Part shown: one piece after another, positions 27,382 to 35,263 of the stretch
How positions within the stretch are numbered: position 1 is the stretch's first letter
How the letters are laid out: every line of letters begins with the position of its first letter
NCBI GenBank assembly: GCA_050246875.1
Contig: JBFWVF010000009.1
Span: 124,001-188,000 of the forward strand
Length of the DNA stretch: 64,000 bases
Source: SHWB01 sp050246875
GTDB taxonomy: Bacteria > Pseudomonadota > Alphaproteobacteria > UBA6615
Direction: 5' to 3'
The notes under the pieces: model-generated
The model's input: the letters and a program-made list of their open reading frames with translations, nothing else
What the model was told of the DNA's origin: nothing
The model's database searches: none
Made by a program: the position numbers and the translations under genes

Positions 27382-28763
27382 GGGACCGCACGGACGGACG
27401 CCCGCCGCGGGACCTGTGTGCAGGGCGACCTTGTCAGAAGCCAGTCGCGCGAGACCAGCAGGTCGGCCTTCACTTTCGGCAGATCGACGCCGAGCAACCG
27501 GCCGTCCTGCTTGGCCAGCCGGCCGGCGATCATCACCGTGTCGACGTTGGCCGGCGTGGCGTGCAGGACGACCGCCTGCACGGGGTCGTTGACCGGCAGC
27601 AGGTTGAGGTCGTCGGCGCGCAGCAGCACGATGTCGGCCTGCTTGCCGGGCGCGAGCGTGCCTATGCGATGCTCCATGCCCAGCGCGCGGGCGCCGTTGA
27701 TCGTCGCCCAGGCGAGCGCGTCGGCCGTCGACAGCCTGAGCGAAGCCGGCGGCTGGCCGGCCGGGATGACGGCGCCGTTGTCGATGGCGCGCTGCATCTG
27801 CAGGGTCATCCGCAGCGCCGACAGCAGGCTGGCGCCGACCGGCGTCTGGGAATCGACGCCGATCGAGGGCGTGCCGCCAGCCGCCACGATGCGGCCCGTC
27901 GCCGGGAAGCCGAAGCCCAACGCCATCTCGCATTCGGCGGTGACGGTGAAGGAGGCGCCGGCGCCGGCGAGGATCGCCAGTTCGTCGGCCGTCAGGTCGT
28001 TGCCGTGGACGACGTTGAAGGCCGGCGAGATCAGCCCCGCGTCGCGCATGCGGTGCACACCGTCGGGCGTGCTGCGCGGCAGGCCGGCATCCATGTGGGC
28101 GCTGGCGACGAGGCCGTGGTCGCGGGCGAGGCGCAAATCGTGCTCGCTGACGTCCCAGACCGAGTGGTGCGGGCCGAGGATGGCCATGCCGAGGGTGACG
28201 CGGGCGTCGTCTGCCGCGAGACGTCCCGTGCGGAGGCGGCGGATCTCGTCGGCCGGGTGGGGGATCTCGCTGTAGTGGGGCTGGCCCGCCGCCGGCTTGC
28301 GCTTGGTCGTGCCGTGGAAGAAGGCGCCGCGGATGCCGCTGGCGGCGAGGCCGTCGATGGCCGCGTCGGTGTGCTCCGGCCCCTCGCTGTTGTGGCACCA
28401 GTCGAGCACCGTGGTGACGCCGCCGTCGATCTGCTCCAGCGCGCCGGCGAGCGTGCCGATGTGCAGGTCGCGCGGCCGGTAGCGCACCGCCACGCCGGCC
28501 AGCACGTCGCGGAAATACTGCACCAGCGTCAGGTTGCCGGCGGTGCCGCGCAGCGCCGTCGACCACAGGTGCATGTGGGCATTGATCAGCCCCGGTATGG
28601 CGATCATTCCGGCTGCGTCGATCGCCCGGGCGTCGGGCGCGTCGATGGCCGGTGCGACGGCGGCGATGCGCTCGCCGTCGACGAGGATGTCGCCGCGCGG
28701 CAGCGTGCCCGTGCCGGGGTCCATGCTGACGACCGTCGCCCCGCGGATCACCGTGCGCGCCAT
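27378..28763 (-). CDS. Amidohydrolase family protein (cytosine deaminase/chlorohydrolase-like)
   Basis: The 461-residue metal-dependent hydrolase has the metal motif GLINAHMHLW (HxH), a His near SAHMDAGLPR, VHGNDLTADELAILAG, and SIGVDSQTPVG as the Asp region. The C-terminal GTLAPGKQADIVLLRADDLN closes the small beta-sandwich. Relatives deaminate or dechlorinate nitrogen heterocycles (TrzN/AtzB/SsnA-like); the substrate is unknown. Although annotators often call these N-ethylammeline chlorohydrolase, that activity is not implied. GGGAGG precedes the ATG at 28763, so the longer frame from 28892, which overlaps the tRNA, was rejected. Confidence 0.88.
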   Translation of the reverse strand: MARTVIRGATVVSMDPGTGTLPRGDILVDGERIAAVAPAIDAPDARAIDAAGMIAIPGLINAHMHLWSTALRGTAGNLTLVQYFRDVLAGVAVRYRPRDLHIGTLAGALEQIDGGVTTVLDWCHNSEGPEHTDAAIDGLAASGIRGAFFHGTTKRKPAAGQPHYSEIPHPADEIRRLRTGRLAADDARVTLGMAILGPHHSVWDVSEHDLRLARDHGLVASAHMDAGLPRSTPDGVHRMRDAGLISPAFNVVHGNDLTADELAILAGAGASFTVTAECEMALGFGFPATGRIVAAGGTPSIGVDSQTPVGASLLSALRMTLQMQRAIDNGAVIPAGQPPASLRLSTADALAWATINGARALGMEHRIGTLAPGKQADIVLLRADDLNLLPVNDPVQAVVLHATPANVDTVMIAGRLAKQDGRLLGVDLPKVKADLLVSRDWLLTRSPCTQVPRRASVRAVP

Positions 28764-28884
28764 GACCTGCCTCCCTGCCGCGGGGCCCATGGTCGGGCCG
28801 CCGGCCGGTCGCTGTCGAGGGGCTGGCGGCCGGGCCTTGCCATTGCCGGCGCGCGACTGTATCTCCGGGCCGCCGTCAACGGAC

Positions 28885-28959
28885 GTCCCCATCGTCTAGC
28901 GGTCAGGACACCAGCCTTTCACGCTGGGAACACGGGTTCGATCCCCGTTGGGGACGCCA
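28885..28959 (+). tRNA. tRNA-Glu (anticodon UUC)
   Basis: The 75 nt gene folds into a standard cloverleaf. The 7 bp acceptor stem GTCCCCA/TGGGGAC, the anticodon arm CAGCC-TTTCACG-CTG with anticodon TTC, and the T-arm CGGGTTCGATCCCCG are all present. The discriminator G and the CCA end are encoded. Confidence 0.97.
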
Positions 28960-28980
28960 ACTTCCCGGGCCATTCGCCAC

Positions 28981-29760
28981 ATGGCACCCAAGGTCAAGCT
29001 CGGCACCTTCGGCGGCGCGCTCGCCATCCTGTTCAACAAGGGCATCCGCTTCGGCACCGTAATCGATGTCGGCTGCGCCGAGGCCTATTTCTTCGCCCGG
29101 CACCGCTACCTCGGCATGCTGCCGGATGCCGTGCCGCTGAACATCGATGCCAACCCGGTCTACGAGCCGGTGCTGCGGCAGATCCGCGACGTCCATGGCG
29201 GCCACTACCTCATCGGCGCCGTCGGCGACCGGGAGGGCGAGCTGACCCTGTGGGAAGGCGCCGATCCCTACTGGACCAGTCCGCACGGACCCGGCAGCGA
29301 CTACTGGCGACGCATGGCCCACGAGCCGACCGGCTCGCGCACGGTGCCGGTGACGACGCTCGACACGCTGGCCCGTGACCTCGCCCTGAAGCCGCCCTTC
29401 CTGCTGAAGCTCGACATCCAGGGCGGCGAGGCGGCGGCGCTGGCTGGCGGCGCCGCTGTTCTGGCGGAAACCGACGTGGTGATCGTCGAGACCGAGATGG
29501 TCGATTTCCAGCGGGTCAACGCGGCGCTCGTCGAGCGCGGTTTCGACCTGTTCGACCTCACCGAGATCAATCGCCTCAACTCGGACCGCTCGCTGGCCTG
29601 GTTCTACCCGATCTATCTCAACCGGCGCCTCGACCATCTGCGCGAAAGCCGCCTGTGGAGCGAGGCGCGCACGCCCGAGGTCGCCGCCGCGCAGCGCGAG
29701 CGCCACGACAACGTGCGACGCGCGATCACCCAGATGCTTGGCGGCCGGCCGGCCGGGTGA
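28981..29760 (+). CDS. FkbM family methyltransferase
   Basis: The 259-residue SAM-dependent methyltransferase has TVIDVGCAEAYFFARH as motif I and the FkbM-domain VPVTTLDTLARDLALKPPFLLKLDIQGGEAAALAGG. A C-terminal IVETEMVDFQRVNAALVERGF completes the fold. FkbM enzymes usually O-methylate sugars or polyketides, so a role in a surface glycan or secondary metabolite is possible but unproved. The start at 28981 avoids overlap with the tRNA. It converges with the ankyrin gene. Confidence 0.88.
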   Translation: MAPKVKLGTFGGALAILFNKGIRFGTVIDVGCAEAYFFARHRYLGMLPDAVPLNIDANPVYEPVLRQIRDVHGGHYLIGAVGDREGELTLWEGADPYWTSPHGPGSDYWRRMAHEPTGSRTVPVTTLDTLARDLALKPPFLLKLDIQGGEAAALAGGAAVLAETDVVIVETEMVDFQRVNAALVERGFDLFDLTEINRLNSDRSLAWFYPIYLNRRLDHLRESRLWSEARTPEVAAAQRERHDNVRRAITQMLGGRPAG

Positions 29761-29775
29761 GGCGCGATGTGGCGG

Positions 29776-30390
29776 TCAGGTGCCGGGCCGGCCTGGAACC
29801 GCCTGTTGTCCGGCTGGCCGCGCACGTTCGAGGAAGTGCGCGATAGCGGTATGGCCGGCGTCCATGGCCAGGGCCGCGGCCGTGCGGCCGTCGGTGCCGA
29901 CCGCGCGGATGTCTGCGCCACGGCGGACAAGCTGCTCGACCACCGCGGCATGGCCATTCCATGCGCCGCGCATCAAGGCGGTCCGGCCGTTGCCATCCCT
30001 GTGGTCGATCTCCGCGCCATGATCGGCCAGCAGGGCAACGACGCCGGCGTGTCCGTTCGACGCGGCCCAGATCAGCGCGGTGCAGCCGTCGGGGCCGGTG
30101 GCGTCGACGGTTGCGCCGGCCGCCAGCAGCGCCGCGACGCAGGATTCCCGGCCCCGCCATGCCGCCTCGATCAGCGCCACGATGCCATCCCGGGTCGTGG
30201 CATCCGCGCTGGCGCCGGCGTCGAGCAGATCCTTGAGGACCCGGTGATTGCCTTGCCGGATGGCGTCGATGACCGCGGCGTCGAGACGGCCGCTGTTGTC
30301 GACCCAGTCGCCGGCAGCGGCGGGAGGCGCAAATAGCGCCGTGAGCACGGCCAGCGCGGCGACTGTTCGGAGGATGCGCGGCACGATCAT
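29776..30390 (-). CDS. Exported ankyrin-repeat protein
   Basis: The 204-residue protein begins with a signal peptide (RTVAALAVLTALFAPPAAAG). It then has about five ankyrin repeats of 33 residues: AVIDAIRQGNHRVLKDLLDAGA, GIVALIEAAWRGRESCVAALLAAGA, CTALIWAASNGHAGVVALLADHGA, RTALMRGAWNGHAAVVEQLVRRGA and RTAAALAMDAGHTAIAHFL. Ankyrin repeats mediate protein contacts; periplasmic ones can protect catalase or bind partners. It sits 62 bp downstream of the selenoprotein gene on the same strand and could be cotranscribed. Confidence 0.85.
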   Translation of the reverse strand: MIVPRILRTVAALAVLTALFAPPAAAGDWVDNSGRLDAAVIDAIRQGNHRVLKDLLDAGASADATTRDGIVALIEAAWRGRESCVAALLAAGATVDATGPDGCTALIWAASNGHAGVVALLADHGAEIDHRDGNGRTALMRGAWNGHAAVVEQLVRRGADIRAVGTDGRTAAALAMDAGHTAIAHFLERARPAGQQAVPGRPGT

Positions 30391-30452
30391 GCCGGCGCAG
30401 TGTGCCACTTTGCGCCGGGCGGGCAAGGTGGACACATCGTAGACAAGGCGAG

Positions 30453-30674
30453 CTATCGGGCGACCGTCAGCAGCGCCGCGACTTCGGTATCGGCGGGAAA
30501 GCGTCCCGTCTGCAGCTTGGAATAGACAAGCTGGCCGTCGCGGACGATTTCGAAGGAGCCGGAGCGGCCGCGCCGGATGGCGACCGAGGCTCCTTTGGCA
30601 ACGAGCATGTCCCTCGCACGGAGCGCGCGTGGCTCGTAGCCTCACATGCCGCAGTATTCGATCTCGAACTTCAT
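30453..30674 (-). CDS. SelW/Rdx-family selenoprotein with in-frame TGA (Sec)
   Basis: Reading through one TGA (30642-30644) gives 73 residues starting MKFEIEYCGM, then Sec11, then GYEPRALRARDML. The tail contains GSFEIVRDGQLVYSKLQTGRFPADTEV. This is the thioredoxin-like Rdx fold: a beta-strand, the CxxU redox motif (C8-G-M-U11), GYxPRA, and the later SFEI...GRFP strand-turn typical of SelW. The TGA falls exactly at the redox-active selenocysteine position, which argues against a chance stop or decay. AGGA lies about 7 nt before the ATG. SelW-like proteins are thought to act as small thiol-redox factors. A sequencing error replacing a Cys codon remains an alternative. Confidence 0.8.
30612..30632 (-). 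promoter_or_regulatory. Candidate bacterial SECIS hairpin
   Basis: In the mRNA, nucleotides 10-30 after the UGA can form a stem of seven pairs with one A-A mismatch and a 5 nt loop (GCUCC). Bacterial SECIS elements lie immediately 3' of the UGA inside the coding region and recruit SelB. The fold was made by eye, and the loop lacks a strict match to the E. coli element. Confidence 0.4.
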
Positions 30675-30808
30675 GCGCTGGTCCTCGCTGTCGCGGCGCA
30701 GCATAGCAGCATCGGGTCGTGGGCTGCGACCTTGCGGGCCGGGGGCCGGTCTGAAACAGTGCGGCCAGCCGGGCCGGGCCCGGAAACGAAAGACGCGGGG
30801 AGGCGGCC

Positions 30809-31807
30809 ATGGCGGGGCTCAAGTCGGCACCACGGCGGAAGATCGGCGGCAGCGGCCTGTCCTGCGCGCCCATCGCGCTCGGCTGCATGTCGCTGTCCGG
30901 CATCTACGGTCCGTCGGACGACGAGGCCGGCATCCGCTTCATCCAGCATGCCCTCGATGCCGGGGTCGACATGCTCGACAGCGCCAATGCCTACGGCTGG
31001 GGCCACAACGAGGGCCTGATCGGCAAGGCCCTGGCGGGCGGGCGGCGCAAGGGCGTCGTGGTCGCGACGAAGTTCGGCCAGTACCTGGCGGAAGGCGGCC
31101 GGCAGCTCGTCAACGGCAAGCCCGACTATGTGATCAAATGCGCCGAGGAGAGCCTCGGCCATCTCAAGATCGACGCCATCGACCTCTACTATGCCCACCG
31201 CATCGACCCGACCGTTCCGGTCGAAGACACGGTCGGAGCGATGAAGACGCTGGTCGAGCAGGGCAAGGTGCGGGCGCTCGGGCTCAGCGAGGCGCGTCCC
31301 GAGACCATCCGCCGCGCCCACAAGGTGCATCCCATTGCCGCGGTGCAGATGGAGTACTCGCTGCTCTACCGCAGCGAGGCCACCGAGGTGCTGGAGACGA
31401 CGCGCGAACTCGGCATCTCGCTCGTTGCCTACTCGCCGCTCGGCCGCTCCCTGCTGACGGGCGCGGTGCAGGCGAACACCGAGATCAAGGATGCGCGCAG
31501 CCGCTTCCCGCGCTTCACCGGCGAGAACCTGACGAAGAACCTCGGCTACGTCGAACGCATCGCGGCGATGGCGAAGGACAAGGGCTGCACGCCGGCCCAG
31601 CTTGCCCTGGCCTGGGTGCTGGCACAGGGCGAGGACGTCATCCCCATCCCGGGGACCAAGAGCGTCGCGCGCCTCGAAGAAAACCTCGCGGCCATCGACG
31701 TGCGCCTGACCTCCGCCGAGGTGGCGCGCCTGTCGGCAGCGGTGCCGCTCGGCGCCGGCGCCGGGGACCGCTACCCCGAGGCTATGATGGGCGCGCTTTA
31801 CCGGTAG
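30809..31807 (+). CDS. Aldo/keto reductase
   Basis: The 332-residue TIM-barrel NAD(P)H oxidoreductase has the catalytic tetrad in DSANAYGWG (Asp, Tyr), VVATKFGQ (Lys) and LYYAHRID (His). It also shows IALGCMSLSGIYGP at the start, VAYSPLGRSLLTG and the cofactor-binding IPIPGTKSVARLEENL. It belongs to the AKR13/YakC-like group that reduces diverse aldehydes. It starts a rightward run with the IclR regulator 8 bp downstream. Confidence 0.93.
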   Translation: MAGLKSAPRRKIGGSGLSCAPIALGCMSLSGIYGPSDDEAGIRFIQHALDAGVDMLDSANAYGWGHNEGLIGKALAGGRRKGVVVATKFGQYLAEGGRQLVNGKPDYVIKCAEESLGHLKIDAIDLYYAHRIDPTVPVEDTVGAMKTLVEQGKVRALGLSEARPETIRRAHKVHPIAAVQMEYSLLYRSEATEVLETTRELGISLVAYSPLGRSLLTGAVQANTEIKDARSRFPRFTGENLTKNLGYVERIAAMAKDKGCTPAQLALAWVLAQGEDVIPIPGTKSVARLEENLAAIDVRLTSAEVARLSAAVPLGAGAGDRYPEAMMGALYR

Positions 31808-31815
31808 ACCGCACA

Positions 31816-32610
31816 ATGGCTGGTCGCGGCCGCGCCGGGCGTCCGGCGGAGCCGGTCGGCTCCACGGGCACGATCGATCGGGCCCTCGACATCCTCGAAT
31901 ACCTGCGCGAAGCGGTGCTGCCGCAGCGGCTGGCCGACATCTCCGCTTCGACCGGCCTCAGCCCGTCGAGCGCGCACCGCATCCTCGCCGCGCTGGGGCG
32001 GCGCGCATACGTTTATCGCAACCCGCTGACGCGCCGCTATTCGCTGGGCTTCCAGGTCTTCGATCTCGGCGAGACGGGCTCGGCGATGATGACCACGACG
32101 CGGCGCGCCCGGCCCGCACTCGTCCGGCTTGCGGCGGATGTCGGCGGCACCGTGTTCATCGGTACCCGCAACGGCACGCGCATCGCGCTGCTCGACCGCG
32201 CCGACCCGCCGCCGCGCCTCGCGCGCGGAACCGTGGCCATGGGCCGCTACGTCGACGCCCATGCCAGTGCCATCGGCAAGGTCCTGCTCGCGTGGACCGA
32301 TCCGGCGGAGGTGTTGGCGCTCTATGACGGCGTGCAGCTCACGCGGCACACGCAGCGCACGATCGCCACACGCGACGCCCTCGTCGATGCGCTGGCGGCG
32401 ACGCGCAAGCGCGGGCACGGCGAGGACGATGGCGAGCTGTCCTCCGAGGTGTGCGGCATCGCCGTGCCGCTGATCAATCTCGCCGGCGAGGTGTATCTGG
32501 CGTTCTGGGTGGTGTTCCCGGCCGCGGACCGTCCGCGCGACATGCGACGGGTGCTCGCGCGCCTGAAGGCGACCGAGCGCGAAGTCTCGGAATACCAGCC
32601 GCTGGGTTGA
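31816..32610 (+). CDS. IclR family transcriptional regulator
   Basis: The 264-residue regulator has an N-terminal winged helix (about 20-80: TIDRALDILEYL, LADISASTGLSPSSAHRILAAL). The C-terminal effector domain contains VGGTVFIGTRNGTRIALLDR, DAHASAIGKVLLAW and the signature SSEVCGIAVPLINLAGEV. IclR proteins control catabolic and transport operons in response to small acids. It is 8 bp behind the aldo/keto reductase and just upstream of the second oxygenase and the TRAP locus, so it is the obvious candidate controller of this region. Confidence 0.92.
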   Translation: MAGRGRAGRPAEPVGSTGTIDRALDILEYLREAVLPQRLADISASTGLSPSSAHRILAALGRRAYVYRNPLTRRYSLGFQVFDLGETGSAMMTTTRRARPALVRLAADVGGTVFIGTRNGTRIALLDRADPPPRLARGTVAMGRYVDAHASAIGKVLLAWTDPAEVLALYDGVQLTRHTQRTIATRDALVDALAATRKRGHGEDDGELSSEVCGIAVPLINLAGEVYLAFWVVFPAADRPRDMRRVLARLKATEREVSEYQPLG

Positions 32611-32708
32611 GAAATTTTTGCTGAGCAGAACGCTGGCCGGCGGGCGATTGCGCCGATGGGTCGGGTGCCGACACGATCCGGCAACGGGAATACCCGGAAG
32701 GTGCAGGG

Positions 32709-33737
32709 ATGATCCAGCGGTGTGTCGTGCCTGACCGGCTGCCGGCGCCAACTCCGGCGATCGCAGATGCCGTGAGACGCGAAACGGTGCCCATACTCGA
32801 CCTGGCGGATTACCGCAACGGTGTGTCGGACGCGCGCGCCCAGGCTGCTGCCGACCTGCGGCACATCCAGGAGACGCTGGGCTTCTATTACGTAACCAGC
32901 CATGGCGTTCCGGCCGACCTGCTGCGGCGGGCCTTCGACCTTCTGGCGATCTTCTACGCGCAGCCGATGGAAGAAAAGCTGAAGCTGCGCGTCGACCGAC
33001 ACCAGATCGGTTACATTCCGCCCAAGGCCAGCGTGATGAAGACCGATCTCGCGCACGTCAATCGCAAGCCCGATCTCAACGAGGGCTTCTCGATGATGCG
33101 CGAGCGTACGCCCGACGATCCGAAGGTCGTCGCCGGCGTCCGCTTCTCCGGCCTCAACAAGTGGCCGTCGGTGCCGGGCTTCCGCGAGACGTTCCTCGCC
33201 TATCACCGCGAGATGGAAGCGCTCGGGCGCCGGCTGTTGCCGCTCTATGCGCTGGCGCTGGGACAGCCGGATACCTGGTTCGACCGCCACTTCACCGACG
33301 CGCACTTTTACAACCGTACTTCGCACTACCCGCCAACGGTCGACGCCGAGGAGGAGCAGTATTCGATCGGCGCGCACTCCGATCACAACTTCATGGCGTT
33401 GCTGCCGATGGCCGAGGAACCCGGCCTCGAATACGCCACGCCGTCGGGGCGCTGGACGCCGGCGCCGGTGGTCGAGGGGGCCATCATCGTCAACACCGGC
33501 GAGTTCCTCAACCGGTGGACCAACGGCCGGTTCCGCGCCATTCCGCACCGCGTCGTCGTGCCAGCCCGCGACCGTTACGCGCTGACCTTCCACTACAGCC
33601 CGAACGACGAGACGGTGTGCGAGCCGCTCGACACCTGCGTCGGGCCGGACAATCCGCCACGCTACCGGCCGAAGACCTTTCTCCAGCACCTCACGGACTA
33701 CATCGACGCCAGCTACGCCCCGCAGGCGGCGGAGTAG
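32709..33737 (+). CDS. 2OG-Fe(II)/isopenicillin N synthase-family oxygenase
   Basis: The 342-residue enzyme has DIOX_N (VPILDLADYRNG, GFYYVTSHGVP) and a 2OG-Fe(II) jelly-roll domain. The iron ligands are in IGAHSDHNF (HxD) and AIPHRVVVPA (His), followed by the Arg-containing RYALTFHYSPND for the co-substrate. It resembles 1-332 of the truncated oxygenase at the left edge, so the two are paralogues. The substrate is unknown; a role in degrading the compound imported by the TRAP system is an inference from position. Confidence 0.9.
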   Translation: MIQRCVVPDRLPAPTPAIADAVRRETVPILDLADYRNGVSDARAQAAADLRHIQETLGFYYVTSHGVPADLLRRAFDLLAIFYAQPMEEKLKLRVDRHQIGYIPPKASVMKTDLAHVNRKPDLNEGFSMMRERTPDDPKVVAGVRFSGLNKWPSVPGFRETFLAYHREMEALGRRLLPLYALALGQPDTWFDRHFTDAHFYNRTSHYPPTVDAEEEQYSIGAHSDHNFMALLPMAEEPGLEYATPSGRWTPAPVVEGAIIVNTGEFLNRWTNGRFRAIPHRVVVPARDRYALTFHYSPNDETVCEPLDTCVGPDNPPRYRPKTFLQHLTDYIDASYAPQAAE

Positions 33738-34038
33738 GCGCGTCGAAGAGAGATCCGGCGCGGGATGGCGCCGGGACAGCGCGACGACATGGTCATCGCG
33801 CGGTGAGGCATGGCCGCTCTCGTTGTCGTGCACGGCAGACCCGGCGTCGTCCCGTTTGCGCCATCTGACGAATTGGAGTTAGCCTTTCGTACCGGTCCTT
33901 CACGCTTTTCGCTTGATCACCCGATCGGCGACGACCGTGAGCGTGGGCAGGGCCGACCAATACGGCCGCAACAGGGATGATCCCGGCGGGACGTACACGG
34001 CGCAGGCAGTGCCGGGAAATGCATTGGGGAGGAAAACG
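33738..34038. other. Leader region of the first TRAP receptor gene
   Basis: These 301 bp hold no convincing gene. Only the ribosome-binding site GGGGAGGAAAACG directly before 34039 stands out. A regulated promoter is expected here, but no clear -35/-10 pair was found. Confidence 0.4.
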
Positions 34039-35109
34039 ATGACCGCACGCACCGTGGCGGCGTCCTTCGGGATTGCCGTCGGGCTTGCGCTTGCCGGCGC
34101 AAGCCCGGCGAGTGCCGACACCATCAATCTCAAGATCGCTTCGGGCCATCCGCCCGGAGTGCACTACGTCGACATGCTGCACGAATGGTTCATCCCGGAG
34201 CTGAAGTCGCGCGCGAAGGCCAAGGGGCACGATGTCAGCGTCAACGAGCTGTTCGCCGGCTCGGTGGTTAAGCTGTCCGAGACGCTCGAGGGCGTGCAGC
34301 AGGGCATCGTCGATATCGGCGGCATGTGCTACTGCTTCGAGCCGTCGGACCTGATGCTCCACGCGTTCCAGGTGTGGCTGCCGTTCGGCACGTCCGACCC
34401 GGTGCTCAGCGTCAAGATCGCGCGCGAGGTCTACGGGCAGACGCCCGAACTGGCCAACGTGTTCCCCGACAAGTGGAACCAGAAGCTGCTCGGCCTGTTC
34501 TCGCAGGACCCCTACGACCTGCACGCAAAGTTCGAGATCGCCAAGGTCGAGGACGTGCGCGGCAAGAAGGTCGGCGGCGCCGGCCCGAACCTGCCCTGGG
34601 TCGGCATCGCCGGCGGCATCGTCGTGCAGACGACCGGCGCCACCGTCTACACCTCGCTGCAGACCGGCGTGTTCGACGGCGTGATCAGCTTCGTCTCGAT
34701 CTCGCAGGGTGTGAAGCTGTACGAACTGGCCAAGTACTACACCAAGGTCGGCTTCGGCTCGATCACCTTCCACGGCATCCAGATCAACAACAAGAGCTTC
34801 GCCAGCCTGCCGCCCGACATGCAGCAGATCCTCGTCGGTCTCGGCAAGGAGTTCGAGGAGCGCAGCGGCGCGTATGTGAACGCGCGGGTCGAGCGCGGCT
34901 TCGAATCGATGAAGAAGGAAGGCCTCATCGTTTCCGAGCTGCCGGCGGCGGAGAAGGCCAAGTGGGGCGAACTGCTCAAGGACTGGCCGAACGAGAAGGC
35001 CAAGGAAGCGGACGCCAAGGGCCTGCCCGGCTCCAAGACGCTGAAGCTGACTCTCGATACGGCGGAGAAGATGGGCTACAAGTGGCCCAACCGGTACGTG
35101 ATCAAGTAG
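34039..35109 (+). CDS. TRAP transporter substrate-binding protein 1 (DctP-like)
   Basis: The 356-residue periplasmic receptor has a signal peptide (ASFGIAVGLALAGASPASA) and then INLKIASGHPPGVHYVDML. It shares with the five paralogues downstream SVVKLSETLEGVQQGIVDIGG, the CYCFEPSD motif, VGGAGPNLPWVG and the tail KWPNRYVIK. DctP-type receptors bind organic acids and deliver them to a DctQM permease. It is the most diverged in the ligand region (HAFQVWLPFGT) and lies left of the permease genes, with its own terminator. The canonical carboxylate-binding Arg is replaced by Gly in KKVGGAGP. Confidence 0.92.
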   Translation: MTARTVAASFGIAVGLALAGASPASADTINLKIASGHPPGVHYVDMLHEWFIPELKSRAKAKGHDVSVNELFAGSVVKLSETLEGVQQGIVDIGGMCYCFEPSDLMLHAFQVWLPFGTSDPVLSVKIAREVYGQTPELANVFPDKWNQKLLGLFSQDPYDLHAKFEIAKVEDVRGKKVGGAGPNLPWVGIAGGIVVQTTGATVYTSLQTGVFDGVISFVSISQGVKLYELAKYYTKVGFGSITFHGIQINNKSFASLPPDMQQILVGLGKEFEERSGAYVNARVERGFESMKKEGLIVSELPAAEKAKWGELLKDWPNEKAKEADAKGLPGSKTLKLTLDTAEKMGYKWPNRYVIK

Positions 35110-35135
35110 GTCTCGCGGCATCGCCGCGCGTCAGG

Positions 35136-35165
35136 CCGCCGGTCCCGCGAGGGACCGGCGGTTTT
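35136..35165 (+). terminator. Terminator after TRAP receptor 1
   Basis: An 11 bp perfect GC stem (CCGCCGGTCCC / GGGACCGGCGG) with a GCGA tetraloop is followed by TTTTCGTTT, 26 nt after the stop codon. Confidence 0.8.
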
Positions 35166-35194
35166 CGTTTGTGCGTGCTTCGCTTTGCCGACAT

Positions 35195-35228
35195 GGAAAA
35201 GCCGCCGGCCCGTGGGGACCGGCGGCTT
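35195..35228 (-). terminator. Terminator of the TRAP permease operon
   Basis: On the minus strand AAGCCGCCGG pairs with CCGGCGGCTT and is followed by TTCC, 35 nt beyond the large-permease stop codon. Confidence 0.7.
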
Positions 35229-35263
35229 GATTTCCAGGGCCGCCGGCGGCGGCCCGGCCCGTG

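Noticed and set aside
28948..28980. Upstream start for the FkbM methyltransferase
   Set aside because: It would begin inside the tRNA-Glu gene.
32709..33737. True isopenicillin N synthase and a beta-lactam biosynthesis cluster
   Set aside because: The family label covers many oxygenases, and no ACV synthetase or other beta-lactam gene is present.
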